Source: Faecalibacterium sp. I3-3-89
GTDB taxonomy: Bacteria > Bacillota > Clostridia > Oscillospirales > Ruminococcaceae
NCBI RefSeq assembly: GCF_023347275.1
Contig: NZ_CP094468.1
Location: 372,001 to 436,000 of the forward strand
Length of the DNA: 64,000 nt
Direction of reading: 5' to 3'
Shown here: in pieces, positions 48,239 through 57,328 of the stretch
Position numbering within the stretch: the stretch's first letter is position 1
Layout of the letters: each line of letters starts with the position of its first letter
Program-made: the position numbers and the translations under genes
The notes under the pieces: model-generated
Told to the model about the DNA's origin: nothing
The model's database searches: none
What the model saw: only the letters and a program-made list of their open reading frames with translations

Positions 48239-48296
48239 GCTCAGCAAAGGGTTCGCGGAATGCGGAGCAGACCCGGTGCTGAAATCTGTAAAAGCA

Positions 48297-48333
48297 TCCC
48301 GCACGTTTTACCGAGAGCGTGCGGGACTTTTTT
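48297..48333 (+). terminator. rrn operon terminator T2
   Basis: TCCCGCACG pairs with CGTGCGGGA (48297-48305 with 48318-48326), then CTTTTTT. No gene lies between T1 and T2, so it is a second terminator of the rRNA operon. Confidence 0.85.
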
Positions 48334-48411
48334 CGTCCAAAGCTCTTGCATCTGGCCTGCGGGTGCGGTATGCTTAACCAATAGAACGCTTGGGAGAGGG
48401 AGGGCAGAGGC

Positions 48412-51400
48412 ATGGACAGAGAAGAGATCCGCTATCTGCTGGGCAGCACGATCTATGCGCGGGCCAAGGCATACGAAAACCGGGTGCAGGGGATGGAATG
48501 TGAGACGGCGGAGAACGGCGTGCGTCATCTGAGCGCCGACGTGCGGGGCAGCGGCCGGAATATCTACCGTACACAGGCATGGCTGCGTCAGAACGGAAGC
48601 TTTGTCAGCGCGAGCTGCACCTGCCCTTTCAATGAAAACGGCGAAGGCCCCTGCTGCAAGCACATCGGTGCGCTGCTGCTGAAGGATGCAGCCGAACCGG
48701 AAGAAAAAGCTGCGCCGAAGCCAGAAAAACGCAGGGCGCTGGATATTCCGGGCGTGCAGCGGGGGACGGAATTTGCCAAGGAAGCCGCAGCCCGGAAGGA
48801 CAGCTATGCCTCTGGACTTGAGATGCTGTTCGGCAGGAAATGGCGGGGCGACGAGCCGGTGTCAGATCTGCAGGCGCAGGAGCTTCTCCGGGCCTATCAG
48901 GAAGACGCACTGGCCGAGGTGGAGAGCCTGACGGCCTCGGACAGCCAGCAGAGAGGATTCGCGGAGCTGGAACCCGAACTCATTCTGGACTACTCCGGAC
49001 AGCCGCCGCTGCTGCGCCTCCGCATTTCGGACGGCGGGCGGCAGTATGTCGTAAAAAGCATCCCGGAACTGCTGACGGCTATCGAGAAAGAGCGGAGCGT
49101 CAGCTACGGCAAAACGCTGGCCTTCGTCCACCGATGGAGTGCCTTTACCCCCGAAGCGCAGAGGATCCTGACCCTGCTGCGCCGTCAGCAGGACACCGTG
49201 AAGAGCGTGGAGGCGGCCACAGGCCGTCCCACCCGCAGCATCGCAAATGGCCCCGCTGGAAGTGTGCCGCTGTCGGGTGAGCTGCTGGACGCGCTGGCGG
49301 CCCTGTACGAGCCGCGAGGCGAGGTGGGCGGCTATGAGCTGCGCAAGGGCCTGCCCCCGCTGACCCTGAAGGTCGAGAAGAAGCGGGGCGGCGTGCACAT
49401 CGTGGTGGAACCAAGCCTGCACACTCTGCAAGGCCTCGACTACAGCTATCTTTATAACGAGGACACCATCTGGAAGCTGGAACGGGCCGATGCGGCCCGG
49501 CTGCTGCCCGCGCTGAATGCGCTCTGCGGCAGCGGGCTTTTCTTCACCAGCAAGGACGCGGTATCCTTCTGCAGCTTTGTGCTGCCGGAACTGGGCCGAA
49601 AGCTTACCATCGAGGACCCCGACCGGCTTCTGCTGAATCAGATCCCCCTCGAGCCGGTGGTGCAGTTCTATCTGGATGCGCCCCACATGGGGGTCATCCG
49701 CGCCCACCCGGAGTTTTTGTACGGGGAGGATAAGGTGACGCCTTTTGCGGCTCCGGCGGATCTGCTGCGGGACGCCCGGGCAGAGCGGCGGGCGGGGCGG
49801 ATGCTTCAGACCTATCTGCCCCAACAGACCGATACCAGCCCCGCGGAGTACGGCACGGACGACGAGGATACCCTTGTCACCTTCCTTGAAGAGGGCGTGC
49901 CGGCCCTGCTGGCAGAAGGTGAGGTCTATCTCAGCGATGCATTCCGCGACCTACAGGCTGCGCCGCCGAAGATCTCGGTGAGCGTGTCGGTGCAGGGCAG
50001 CGTGCTGGATCTGGAGGTGGACACCGGCGAGTTCCCGGTGAGCGAGCTGAAGGCCCTGCTGAAGTCGCTCCACCAGAAAAAGCGCTACCACCGCCTGCGG
50101 GATGGCCGCCTGCTGCGGCTGGACGACTCGCTGGAAGTGTTGGACGAGCTGAACGAGACGCTGGAGCTTTCCGGCGCAAAGCTGGGCCAGAACCACGCCC
50201 GGCTGCCCCTTTACCGTGCGCCCAGCCTAGACTGGGCGCTCTCGGGCCAGACCGGCGTGCGGTTCGACCGGGACGACGCCTTCCGGCGGATCAGCCGGAG
50301 CTTCCACGCGGTCAAGGACAGCGAGTATGCCCCGCCTGCCTCGCTGCAAAAGACCCTGCGCAAGTACCAGCGGGACGGCTACCGCTGGCTGCGGACGCTG
50401 GACAGCTACGGGATGGGCGGCGTCCTCGCCGATGATATGGGTCTGGGCAAGACGGTGCAGGTGCTGAGCTACCTGCTGGCGATGAAGCAGAGCGGCCAGA
50501 CTGAGAGCAAAGGGCTGCTGCCCAGCCTCATCGTCTGCCCGGCCTCGCTGGTGCTGAACTGGGCCGAGGAGTGCCGGAAGTTCACGCCGGAGCTGACCTG
50601 CGTGGTGGTGGACGGCGACGCAGCCCACCGGGCTGCGCTGGCTGAGAGCTGGCCCGCCGCCGACCTCGTGGTGACGAGCTACGACCTGCTGCGCCGGGAT
50701 GAGGCTCTTTACGAGGGGCAGGAGTTCTACGCCTGCATCCTCGATGAGGCGCAGGCCATCAAGAACCACACCACCCAGAAATATAAGGCCGTCTGCAAGG
50801 TCCGCAGCCGGGTGCGGTTCGCCCTCACCGGCACGCCGGTGGAAAACCGGCTTGGCGAGCTTTGGAGCATCTTCTCCTTCCTGATGCCGGGCTATCTGCC
50901 GCCCTATAAAAGCTTTTGCAGCCGGTTCGAGAAGCCCATCGTGCAGGAGGAGGATCAGACGGCCGTCCGGCGGCTCAACCAGCTGACCGGCCCCTTCATC
51001 CTCCGCCGGATGAAAGCGGATGTGCTGAAGGAGCTGCCCCCCAAGACCGAGAACGTCTACCGCATCGAGCTGGAAGAAGAGCAGCGGAAGCTCTATCTGG
51101 CTGCGGTGGTGGACGCCAGGGAGAAGCTGCGCGCCGCAAAGCCGGAGGACAAGATGGCGGTGTTCGCTGTCCTCATGCGGCTGCGGGAGATCTGCTGCGA
51201 CCCGCGCCTTATCGCGGACAACTGGGAGGGCGGCAGCGCCAAGCTGGATGCCTGCGTGGAGCTGATCTCCGGCGCCGTGGAGGGCGGCCACCGCATCCTG
51301 CTGTTCAGCCAGTTCACCTCCATGCTGGAGCTGCTGGCAAAGCGTCTGGATGCCGAGGGCATCAGCCACTTTACCCTCCAAGGCTCGACGCCGAAGCCGG

Positions 51401-51756
51401 TCCGGGCGGAGCTTGTCCGGAGGTTCAACGGCGGCGAGGTGAGCGTCTTTCTCATCTCGCTGCGGGCGGGCGGCACGGGCCTCAACCTGACGGCGGCGGA
51501 CATCGTCATCCACTACGACCCGTGGTGGAATGTGGCCGCGCAGAATCAGGCCACCGACCGCGCCTACCGCATCGGACAGCAGAACCCGGTGCAGGTGTAT
51601 AAACTCATTGCACAGGACACCATCGAAGAAAAGATCGTGGAATTGCAGCAGGCCAAGCAGTCGCTGGCCGACACCGTGACCGGCACCGCCGATGGTGCCA
51701 TCCTCTCGATGCGGCCGGACGAGCTGCTGCGGCTGCTGGAAGGGAGCGAAGGATGA
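48412..51756 (+). CDS. SWIM zinc-finger SNF2-family DNA-dependent ATPase
   Basis: 1114 residues. An N-terminal SWIM zinc-binding motif (CTCPFNENGEGPCCKHIGALLL, about residues 64-86) is followed by a long helicase-associated region with a DUF-type beta structure, then two RecA domains: LADDMGLGKTVQVLSYLLA (motif I, about 670-690), ILDEAQAIKNH (motif II, DEAQ), ALTGTPVEN, and SNF2 C-terminal motifs LLFSQFTSMLELL, SLRAGGTGLNLTAADIVI and DRAYRIGQQNPVQVY. Probably translocates on duplex DNA in repair or transcription; the class is common in Firmicutes without settled function. Its TGA overlaps the ATG of the hydrolase gene (ATGA). Confidence 0.93.
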   Translation: MDREEIRYLLGSTIYARAKAYENRVQGMECETAENGVRHLSADVRGSGRNIYRTQAWLRQNGSFVSASCTCPFNENGEGPCCKHIGALLLKDAAEPEEKAAPKPEKRRALDIPGVQRGTEFAKEAAARKDSYASGLEMLFGRKWRGDEPVSDLQAQELLRAYQEDALAEVESLTASDSQQRGFAELEPELILDYSGQPPLLRLRISDGGRQYVVKSIPELLTAIEKERSVSYGKTLAFVHRWSAFTPEAQRILTLLRRQQDTVKSVEAATGRPTRSIANGPAGSVPLSGELLDALAALYEPRGEVGGYELRKGLPPLTLKVEKKRGGVHIVVEPSLHTLQGLDYSYLYNEDTIWKLERADAARLLPALNALCGSGLFFTSKDAVSFCSFVLPELGRKLTIEDPDRLLLNQIPLEPVVQFYLDAPHMGVIRAHPEFLYGEDKVTPFAAPADLLRDARAERRAGRMLQTYLPQQTDTSPAEYGTDDEDTLVTFLEEGVPALLAEGEVYLSDAFRDLQAAPPKISVSVSVQGSVLDLEVDTGEFPVSELKALLKSLHQKKRYHRLRDGRLLRLDDSLEVLDELNETLELSGAKLGQNHARLPLYRAPSLDWALSGQTGVRFDRDDAFRRISRSFHAVKDSEYAPPASLQKTLRKYQRDGYRWLRTLDSYGMGGVLADDMGLGKTVQVLSYLLAMKQSGQTESKGLLPSLIVCPASLVLNWAEECRKFTPELTCVVVDGDAAHRAALAESWPAADLVVTSYDLLRRDEALYEGQEFYACILDEAQAIKNHTTQKYKAVCKVRSRVRFALTGTPVENRLGELWSIFSFLMPGYLPPYKSFCSRFEKPIVQEEDQTAVRRLNQLTGPFILRRMKADVLKELPPKTENVYRIELEEEQRKLYLAAVVDAREKLRAAKPEDKMAVFAVLMRLREICCDPRLIADNWEGGSAKLDACVELISGAVEGGHRILLFSQFTSMLELLAKRLDAEGISHFTLQGSTPKPVRAELVRRFNGGEVSVFLISLRAGGTGLNLTAADIVIHYDPWWNVAAQNQATDRAYRIGQQNPVQVYKLIAQDTIEEKIVELQQAKQSLADTVTGTADGAILSMRPDELLRLLEGSEG

Positions 51757-52748
51757 AATACGCATTGTTTTCGGTGCCGGTGGGCACCATTTACGACCTG
51801 CCCCAGACCATCAAAGAGGGCGAGGCAGGGTTTGTCTCCACCATCGGGGACGAGGGTCTGTACGGGCAGGCCTGTCAGGTGCGGACTGCGCCCGGCGGCG
51901 TGACCGCCGCCGGCGTCCTGCTGCCGCCGGATGTGGCCGAGGTGGTCAGCTTTTACGGCTATCGCGGCTATGTGGACCGGCGGGAGCTGCAGTTCGTCCG
52001 AGAGGAGGAGCTGTGGGAGTATCTGGGGGCAGACCTCGTTCTCGTGGGCCGGGCCACGGACGTCCTCAGCCTGCCGAAGGTGCAGGGGGTGCGGATGCTG
52101 GAGCTGGAGCGGGGCGGCGTCCTCCGCCGCCAGCACGAGACCGCTGAAGAGGCCGAGGCCCACAAGGGCTGGGCAAAGGTCCTGCTGACCGATGGCCGGA
52201 CGGGCTACGTCCGGGATGTGGCACTGGAGCCGGTGCGGTACGAGATGACGGCGGTGTTCTCCCAGAGAGAGGGGTTGGCCTTCAACGACGCACTGGCTGA
52301 GGCGCTGACCACGACGGCCGAGCGGCTGGTGCCCGACGCCGTGGCCCGCTGGTACGGCGGCAGCGAGGATGCCTTCCGGGCTGCAGTCTGTGCACAGGCG
52401 AAGAAGTATAGGGGCACCGAGTACCGCTGGGGCGGAAAGTCGGGCCGGGGCATTGATTGCTCAGGACTCGTCAGCAGTGCCTATATGCAGTGCGGCGTCC
52501 TCATCTACCGGGACGCCAAGATCGTCGAGGGTTGGCCGATGCATGAGGTGGCGTTCGAAGACAAGAAGCCCGGCGACGCCCTCTTCTTCCCGGGCCATGT
52601 GGCCCTCTATCTTGGGGAAGGGAGATACATCCACTCCACCGGAGCCGCAGTCAGCGGCGGGGTGGTCATCAACAGCCTTGAGCCGGAGGACCCGCTGTAT
52701 CGAGACGATCTGGTCAAGAGCTTATATGCGGTGGGGAGCGTTTTCTGA
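51753..52748 (+). CDS. NlpC/P60-family endopeptidase with SH3-like N-terminal region
   Basis: 331 residues. The N-terminal 190 residues carry two SH3-like segments (QACQVRTAPGGV; a later LTDGRTGYVRDV), and the C-terminal 120 residues the NlpC/P60 fold: YRWGGKSGRGIDCSGLVSSAYMQCG with the catalytic Cys in DCSG, then GDALFFPGHVALYLGEGRYIHS with the catalytic His. Family members cut gamma-D-Glu-diaminopimelate bonds in muropeptides (YkfC-like). No signal peptide is present, so it may act on imported peptides. It is coupled to the SNF2 gene by a four-base overlap. Confidence 0.88.
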   Translation: MKYALFSVPVGTIYDLPQTIKEGEAGFVSTIGDEGLYGQACQVRTAPGGVTAAGVLLPPDVAEVVSFYGYRGYVDRRELQFVREEELWEYLGADLVLVGRATDVLSLPKVQGVRMLELERGGVLRRQHETAEEAEAHKGWAKVLLTDGRTGYVRDVALEPVRYEMTAVFSQREGLAFNDALAEALTTTAERLVPDAVARWYGGSEDAFRAAVCAQAKKYRGTEYRWGGKSGRGIDCSGLVSSAYMQCGVLIYRDAKIVEGWPMHEVAFEDKKPGDALFFPGHVALYLGEGRYIHSTGAAVSGGVVINSLEPEDPLYRDDLVKSLYAVGSVF

Positions 52749-52756
52749 AAACGACG

Positions 52757-53400
52757 TTTCGCGCGCTGGTAGCGCGGATTAAGTTTTTTCTTTCGGTCAA
52801 ATGGCTTGCGCTCCGCGCGGGCCAGAGGCAGGGAGGGGTGTTTCGACTCCCCCCTCCCTACCTCTGGACTCCACTCTCCCCGCAACGAGTTAAGGGCTGC
52901 TCGCCCTTAACAATTCCAAAGAGGAAGTCGAAACGGAAAAAAGCTAGCCGCTGCGCTTAACGCTTTTTTCTCGTTTCTCCTATTTGCTGCTTTGCAGCAG
53001 ACTTTACGCCCTTGCAGAACGTAAAGTTCTGCGAAAACGTAACGCCATCGGCGGAGCCGTAAACCGGAGAAGTACAAAAAATGCGTTTAGCGAAGCGGCT
53101 AGCATTTTTGTGCTTCGACAACTCCTTTGGGGTCTGAAAGGGGCGAGCAGCCCCTTTCTCGTGAATCCAGCGCGTCGAAATCGCTGGTGCTTTTCTGGTT
53201 CTCTTTTGGCACGCAAAAGAGAACATTAGCCCTCATGCAAAAGCGATTTAACCCGCGCCACCAGCGCGCAATCCAACCTAAAGAGAACCAAGACCTACTG
53301 CAACAGAGCTTTGCCCCGCGCCACCAGCGCGAGAACCTGCTTAAAAAACGGCCCTACTGCAACAGAGCTTTGCCCCGCGCACAGGCGCGCGAAGCCGTTT
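52757..53400. repeat. composite hairpin-rich repeat, copy B
   Basis: Same outer blocks as copy A (23600-24345) in the same relative order: a left block starting TTTTTTCTTTCGGTC and a right block ending AAAGAGAACATTAGCC, plus terminal CGCGCTGGT-type units, with extra units after 53240. The segment 52927-53119 between the inverted arms is reversed relative to copy A, and the 113-base module is absent. No credible gene. It fills the gap between the hydrolase and the M19 dipeptidase genes. Confidence 0.85.
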
Positions 53401-53457
53401 ATAAAAAAAATAAGCTTAACGGAAGCATCACCTTCCCTTTAACAAAGGAGAACCAAA

Positions 53458-54459
53458 ATGAAAGTCTTCGATTTACATTGTGACACTTTAAGCGAGCTGC
53501 GCTACGCCGAAAAGGCGGGCGCACCCAAGAGCTTTGCGCAGAACGATCTGCACATCGACCTGCAGAAGCTGAAAAAAGGCGACTATATGCTCCAATGCTT
53601 TGCCGCCTTCGTCAATCTGGGCGATAAGACCCCCGGTGCCGACCCGCTGGTGACGGCGCTGGAAGAGATCGACGTCTTCAAGCGCATCATGGAAAAATAC
53701 CCGGAGGAGATCGCGCCGGTGTATCGCCCCTCCGACATCCGCAAAAACGCCGCCGAGGGCAGGATCAGCGGAATGCTCACCATCGAAGAGGGCGGCTGCT
53801 GCAAGGGCAGCCTCGGCGTGCTGCGCCGGCTGTACGAGCTGGGCGTCCGGATGATGACCCTGACGTGGAACCACGAGAATGAGCTTGCCAGCCCCAACGT
53901 CGTGCCCGGCGGGGGCGGCGACATCTGGCCCTGTGCCCCTAACACCGAGACGGGCCTGAAGGAGAAGGGCTTCGAGTTCCTCGCCGAGATGGAGCGGCTG
54001 CATCTCATTGCGGACGTGAGCCACCTGTCCGACAAGGGCTTCTGGGACATTGTCGAGCACTCCACCCGCCCCTTTGCGGCCAGCCACTCCAACTGCCGCG
54101 CCCTCGCGCCCCACTGCCGCAATCTCACCGACGAGATGATCCGCGCACTGGCCGATAAGGGCGGCCTTGTGGGCCTCAACTACTGCAGCGGCTTCCTCGA
54201 CCACCAGCCGGAAGAAAAGCTCTGCCGCAGCACCACGGCCCTGATGGCAAAGCACGCGGCCCATTTCAAGCAGGTGGGCGGCATCGGCATCATTGGTCTG
54301 GGCAGCGACTTCGACGGCATTGGCGGAAAGCTGGAGATGGACGACTGCTCGAAGCTCCCGCTGCTGGCGGAGGCCCTCCGCCGCGAGGGCTTCACCGAGG
54401 ATGAGGTAGAGGACATCTTCTACCGCAACGCCCGCCGGTTCTTCGAAGAGAATCTCTGA
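53458..54459 (+). CDS. membrane dipeptidase family (M19) metallopeptidase
   Basis: TIM-barrel dizinc dipeptidase of 333 residues. MKVFDLHCDTLSELRY has the first metal site (His-x-Asp), LTIEEGG the bridging Glu, RMMTLTWNHENELA, then LIADVSHLSDKGFWDI and AASHSNCRALAPHCRNLTD with the remaining His ligands, and GIIGLGSDFDGIGG near residue 280. Close relatives in Clostridia cleave peptides with D-residues. No signal sequence. AAAGGAGAACCAAA precedes ATG 53458. Faces repeat B upstream. Confidence 0.93.
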   Translation: MKVFDLHCDTLSELRYAEKAGAPKSFAQNDLHIDLQKLKKGDYMLQCFAAFVNLGDKTPGADPLVTALEEIDVFKRIMEKYPEEIAPVYRPSDIRKNAAEGRISGMLTIEEGGCCKGSLGVLRRLYELGVRMMTLTWNHENELASPNVVPGGGGDIWPCAPNTETGLKEKGFEFLAEMERLHLIADVSHLSDKGFWDIVEHSTRPFAASHSNCRALAPHCRNLTDEMIRALADKGGLVGLNYCSGFLDHQPEEKLCRSTTALMAKHAAHFKQVGGIGIIGLGSDFDGIGGKLEMDDCSKLPLLAEALRREGFTEDEVEDIFYRNARRFFEENL

Positions 54460-54464
54460 GAGAG

Positions 54465-54493
54465 TGGACTTTCCCGCTGTACTGCGGTATACT
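54465..54493 (+). promoter_or_regulatory. promoter of the serine hydrolase gene
   Basis: TGGACT (54465-54470), 17 bases, TATACT (54488-54493). Confidence 0.65.
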
Positions 54494-54560
54494 GAAAAGT
54501 ACGGCGCGGTTTCGACAGGACGTGACAACGCTAAGTAGAGAAGAATAAGGAGATTCCGAT

Positions 54561-55409
54561 ATGGATAAAAACATGACGCTGGAAAAGCGCATTGCGGCGG
54601 AGCTTTACTCCTATCAGGGGAAGATGAGCGTCTTTGTGGACGACCTGCACGGCCACACGGTGGAGATCGGGGCCGACGAGGAGTTCGAGACGGCTTCCAC
54701 CATCAAGGCGTACATCCTCGCGACCCTGTATCTGCAGGCCAGCCGGGGCAAAGCCAGCCTCGAGGAAAAGATCACCTACAAGCCGGAGCACTTCGTGGAT
54801 GGCTCGGGGATGCTGCGGGCACTGGGGGTGGGCGCGAGCCTGAAGGTCAAGGACGCCGCTACCATGATGATCATCTGCTCGGACAACATCGCCACCAACA
54901 TGGTCATCGACTATCTGGGGCTGGATGTCATCAACGCCTGCATCCGGGAGATGGGCTTTGCCCACACCGTCCTGCACAACCCCCTTCACTTTGACCTCTA
55001 CGCCGACCTCGGCACCACGACGCCCCGGGATTATGCCTCCCTCTTCGCGCAGGTGGCGAAGGGCACGCTCGTCAGCGCCGAGGCCAGCGCCGAGATGCTG
55101 GCCATCTTCCGTCAGCAGCACTACAACACCATGCTCACCCACGATTTCCCCCAGTTCTACCTCGACTGTGAGGAGACCGGTGAGCCGGAGCTGATCTGGG
55201 TGGCCAGCAAGAGCGGCAGCATGAACGCCTGCCGCAACGACGGCGGCATCGTCCACACCCCCTACGGCGAGTATGTCATCGTCCTGATGAATAAGGACTT
55301 CCACGACATCATCGAGTACAACGACCACCCCTCGATGGTTTACGGTGCACGGGTGTCCCGGATGATCCTCGACCAGGTCCTGGCCTGCGAGGGTGAGCTT
55401 TACAAGTAA
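54561..55409 (+). CDS. beta-lactamase-fold serine hydrolase (class A-like), no signal peptide
   Basis: 282 residues. Motifs in the right order for the serine beta-lactamase/DD-peptidase fold: catalytic STIK in ETASTIKAYILATLYLQ (about residue 47), SDN in MIICSDNIATNMVIDYLG (about residue 113), and KSG in ASKSGSMNACRNDGGIV (about residue 215). The N-terminus MDKNMTLEKRIAAELYSYQG has no signal or anchor, so it is predicted cytoplasmic, unlike resistance enzymes. The Ω-loop Glu of class A lactamases cannot be assigned with certainty. Function is unknown; resistance should not be assumed. AAGGAGATTCCG precedes ATG. Confidence 0.82.
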   Translation: MDKNMTLEKRIAAELYSYQGKMSVFVDDLHGHTVEIGADEEFETASTIKAYILATLYLQASRGKASLEEKITYKPEHFVDGSGMLRALGVGASLKVKDAATMMIICSDNIATNMVIDYLGLDVINACIREMGFAHTVLHNPLHFDLYADLGTTTPRDYASLFAQVAKGTLVSAEASAEMLAIFRQQHYNTMLTHDFPQFYLDCEETGEPELIWVASKSGSMNACRNDGGIVHTPYGEYVIVLMNKDFHDIIEYNDHPSMVYGARVSRMILDQVLACEGELYK

Positions 55410-55449
55410 AGATCAATCGAAAATAGGAATATTAAAGGAAATTATAACA

Positions 55450-56220
55450 ATGGGTATTCAAATCAGCCTGCCGATGATGGCGTTTCTGGTGCTTATGACC
55501 GGCTTTGCGGGCTTTGTCGATTCGGCAGCAGGCGGCGGCGGACTCATCAGCCTGCCGGCCTATCTCTTTGCGGGTCTGCCGCCCCACTATACTTACGCCA
55601 CCAACAAGTTCAGCGCCGCCTGCGGCACCACCTTCGCCACCGCCAGCTTCTTCCGGAATGGCGCGATGAATGTCAAGGTGGGCGTCCTCGCCGCCGTCGG
55701 CAGTTTTGTGGGAAGCGCACTGGGGGCGCACATCGTCCTGATGCTCAGCGATGAGGTGCTGCAGGCGATGATGTTCATCATCCTGCCCATCGCGGCGGTC
55801 GTTATCCTGTGGCGGCGCAACCTCCCGGATGAGAACCGGGACGACGGCACCATAGACCTGAAAAAGACCCTGCTGGCGCTGGGCATTGGCCTTGGCATCG
55901 GCCTGTACGACGGCATATTTGGCCCGGGCACGGGAACCTTTGCCATCATTGCCTTTACCAGCCTGATGCGCTTCGACCTGCGCACCGCCAACGGCAACGC
56001 CAAGGTGCTGAACCTTGCCAGCAACTACGCCAGCCTCTTCACCTATCTGAGCAGCGGTCTGGTGGTCTTTACGGTGGGCATCCCCTGCGCCATCAGCGGC
56101 ATCGTCGGCAACATCATCGGCTCCCACTTCGCCCTGACCAAGGGCGCAAAGTTCATCCGCCCCATGATGCTCGTGGTGTTGGTGCTCCTGCTGGGCAAGC
56201 TGGTCACGGATATGCTGTAA
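55450..56220 (+). CDS. TauE/SafE-family membrane protein
   Basis: 256 residues, about eight transmembrane helices in two half-repeats. The first repeat has FAGFVDSAAGGGGLISLPAYLFAGLPPHYTYATNKFSA, the second GLGIGLYDGIFGPGTGTFAIIAF with NGNAKVLNLASNYASL. The family includes sulfite/sulfoacetate exporters and uptake proteins for one-carbon sulfonates; substrate here unknown. ATG 55450 with AAAGGAAA upstream is preferred over an earlier GTG that overlaps the previous gene. Ends in a terminator shared with degV. Confidence 0.9.
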   Translation: MGIQISLPMMAFLVLMTGFAGFVDSAAGGGGLISLPAYLFAGLPPHYTYATNKFSAACGTTFATASFFRNGAMNVKVGVLAAVGSFVGSALGAHIVLMLSDEVLQAMMFIILPIAAVVILWRRNLPDENRDDGTIDLKKTLLALGIGLGIGLYDGIFGPGTGTFAIIAFTSLMRFDLRTANGNAKVLNLASNYASLFTYLSSGLVVFTVGIPCAISGIVGNIIGSHFALTKGAKFIRPMMLVVLVLLLGKLVTDML

Positions 56221-56228
56221 ACAAAACA

Positions 56229-56266
56229 AAAAAGGCTGCTGTGCGGATGCACGGCAGCCTTTTTCT
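56229..56266. terminator. TauE / degV convergent terminator
   Basis: AAAAAGGCTGCTGTGC (56229-56244) pairs with GCACGGCAGCCTTTTT (56249-56264), one mismatch, with a GGAT loop. Confidence 0.9.
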
Positions 56267-56274
56267 GTGGATCT

Positions 56275-57132
56275 TTAGTCGATGATAAGCCCGTTGTCAA
56301 AGAAAGCCAGACCAAAGGCACCGGGGCCTGCGTGGGTGCCGATGACGCAGCCGATCTGGCGCACCAGCGGCTCGGGAAGGCCGAGATTATCGACCAGATA
56401 GGTCTGGATGGGAGCCACCTCGCGGGTGCTGACGGTGTAACCGGCCAGAGAGTCGAAGCGGGGGTTGATGCCGCCCAGTTCTTCGATCTTCTTGAAGAGG
56501 GCGACATAAGCGCCGGGCAGGCCGCGGGCCTTGCCAGCCATCGCCACCTTGCCCTCCTTGAGGGTGATGAGGGGCTTGATGCCCAGCATCCCACCCGCCA
56601 CGGCTACGGCGGCCGGCAGACGGCCGCCCTTGCGCAGGTATTTCAGGTCGTCGATGGCGGCGACGAGGTGCAGATGCTCCTTGGCGTGCTCAAGGGTGGC
56701 TGCGATCTGGACGGCGGACTTGCCGATGTCCCGCAGCTGGACGGCCAGACGCACCAGCAGGGCTTCGCCGAGGCAGACATTCGTGCTGTCCACGAAGACG
56801 ACGTTGTCCACGTTGGCAAGGTCTGCGGCCAGCTTGGCGCACTGGTAGGTGCCGGAAAGCTCATGGGACAGGAAGATGCCCACGACCTCGTCCCCGGCTG
56901 CTGCGGCCTCGGCGTAGAACTTCTCGAACAGCTCAGGGCTGGGCTGGCTGGTGGTGGGCAGCTTCTTGCAGGCGGCCATGTGTGCGTAATATTCGCTGGG
57001 GGTCAGGTCCACGCCGTCCCGGATGACGGTGCCGTCCTCGAGGGTGACGTTGAGGGGGATGACATCCACGCCCAGCGTTGCAGCCTCAGCGGGCAGGATG
57101 TCGGATGCAGAATCGGTAAGAATGCGTATCAT
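56275..57132 (-). CDS. DegV-family fatty-acid-binding protein
   Basis: 285 residues, single domain. MIRILTDSASDILPAEAATLGVDVIPLNV is the DegV N-terminus, LPTTSQPSPELFEKF the fatty-acid contact segment, GIFLSHELSGTYQCAK and VDSTNVCLGEALLV follow, then DLKYLRKGGRLPAA and KPLITLKEGKV. Firmicute DegV proteins (FakB type) hold fatty acyl groups for the kinase FakA, which phosphorylates exogenous fatty acids. No fakA is nearby, so the partner is elsewhere. Start MIRILTD at 57132 with ATGGAGG upstream. Confidence 0.93.
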   Translation of the reverse strand: MIRILTDSASDILPAEAATLGVDVIPLNVTLEDGTVIRDGVDLTPSEYYAHMAACKKLPTTSQPSPELFEKFYAEAAAAGDEVVGIFLSHELSGTYQCAKLAADLANVDNVVFVDSTNVCLGEALLVRLAVQLRDIGKSAVQIAATLEHAKEHLHLVAAIDDLKYLRKGGRLPAAVAVAGGMLGIKPLITLKEGKVAMAGKARGLPGAYVALFKKIEELGGINPRFDSLAGYTVSTREVAPIQTYLVDNLGLPEPLVRQIGCVIGTHAGPGAFGLAFFDNGLIID

Positions 57133-57275
57133 GTGGTTGGTACCTCCATGGGTGCGGTTCAGTCGTATTTATCGGAAGACGATAAATTCATAAAAAGTCG
57201 TACAAAGTATACCAGAAGGTTGGATAGTATGTCAATCTTTTGAGCAAAATTTCTTCGAATGAGCGAAAAAACTGC

Positions 57276-57305
57276 TTGCAAAACAGGACGGTAGTATGGT
57301 ACAAT
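57276..57305 (+). promoter_or_regulatory. promoter of the CPBP-tadA transcript
   Basis: TTGCAA (57276-57281), 18 bases, TACAAT (57300-57305). Confidence 0.65.
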
Positions 57306-57328
57306 GTCCGCCGACAGGAGGGTGCACC

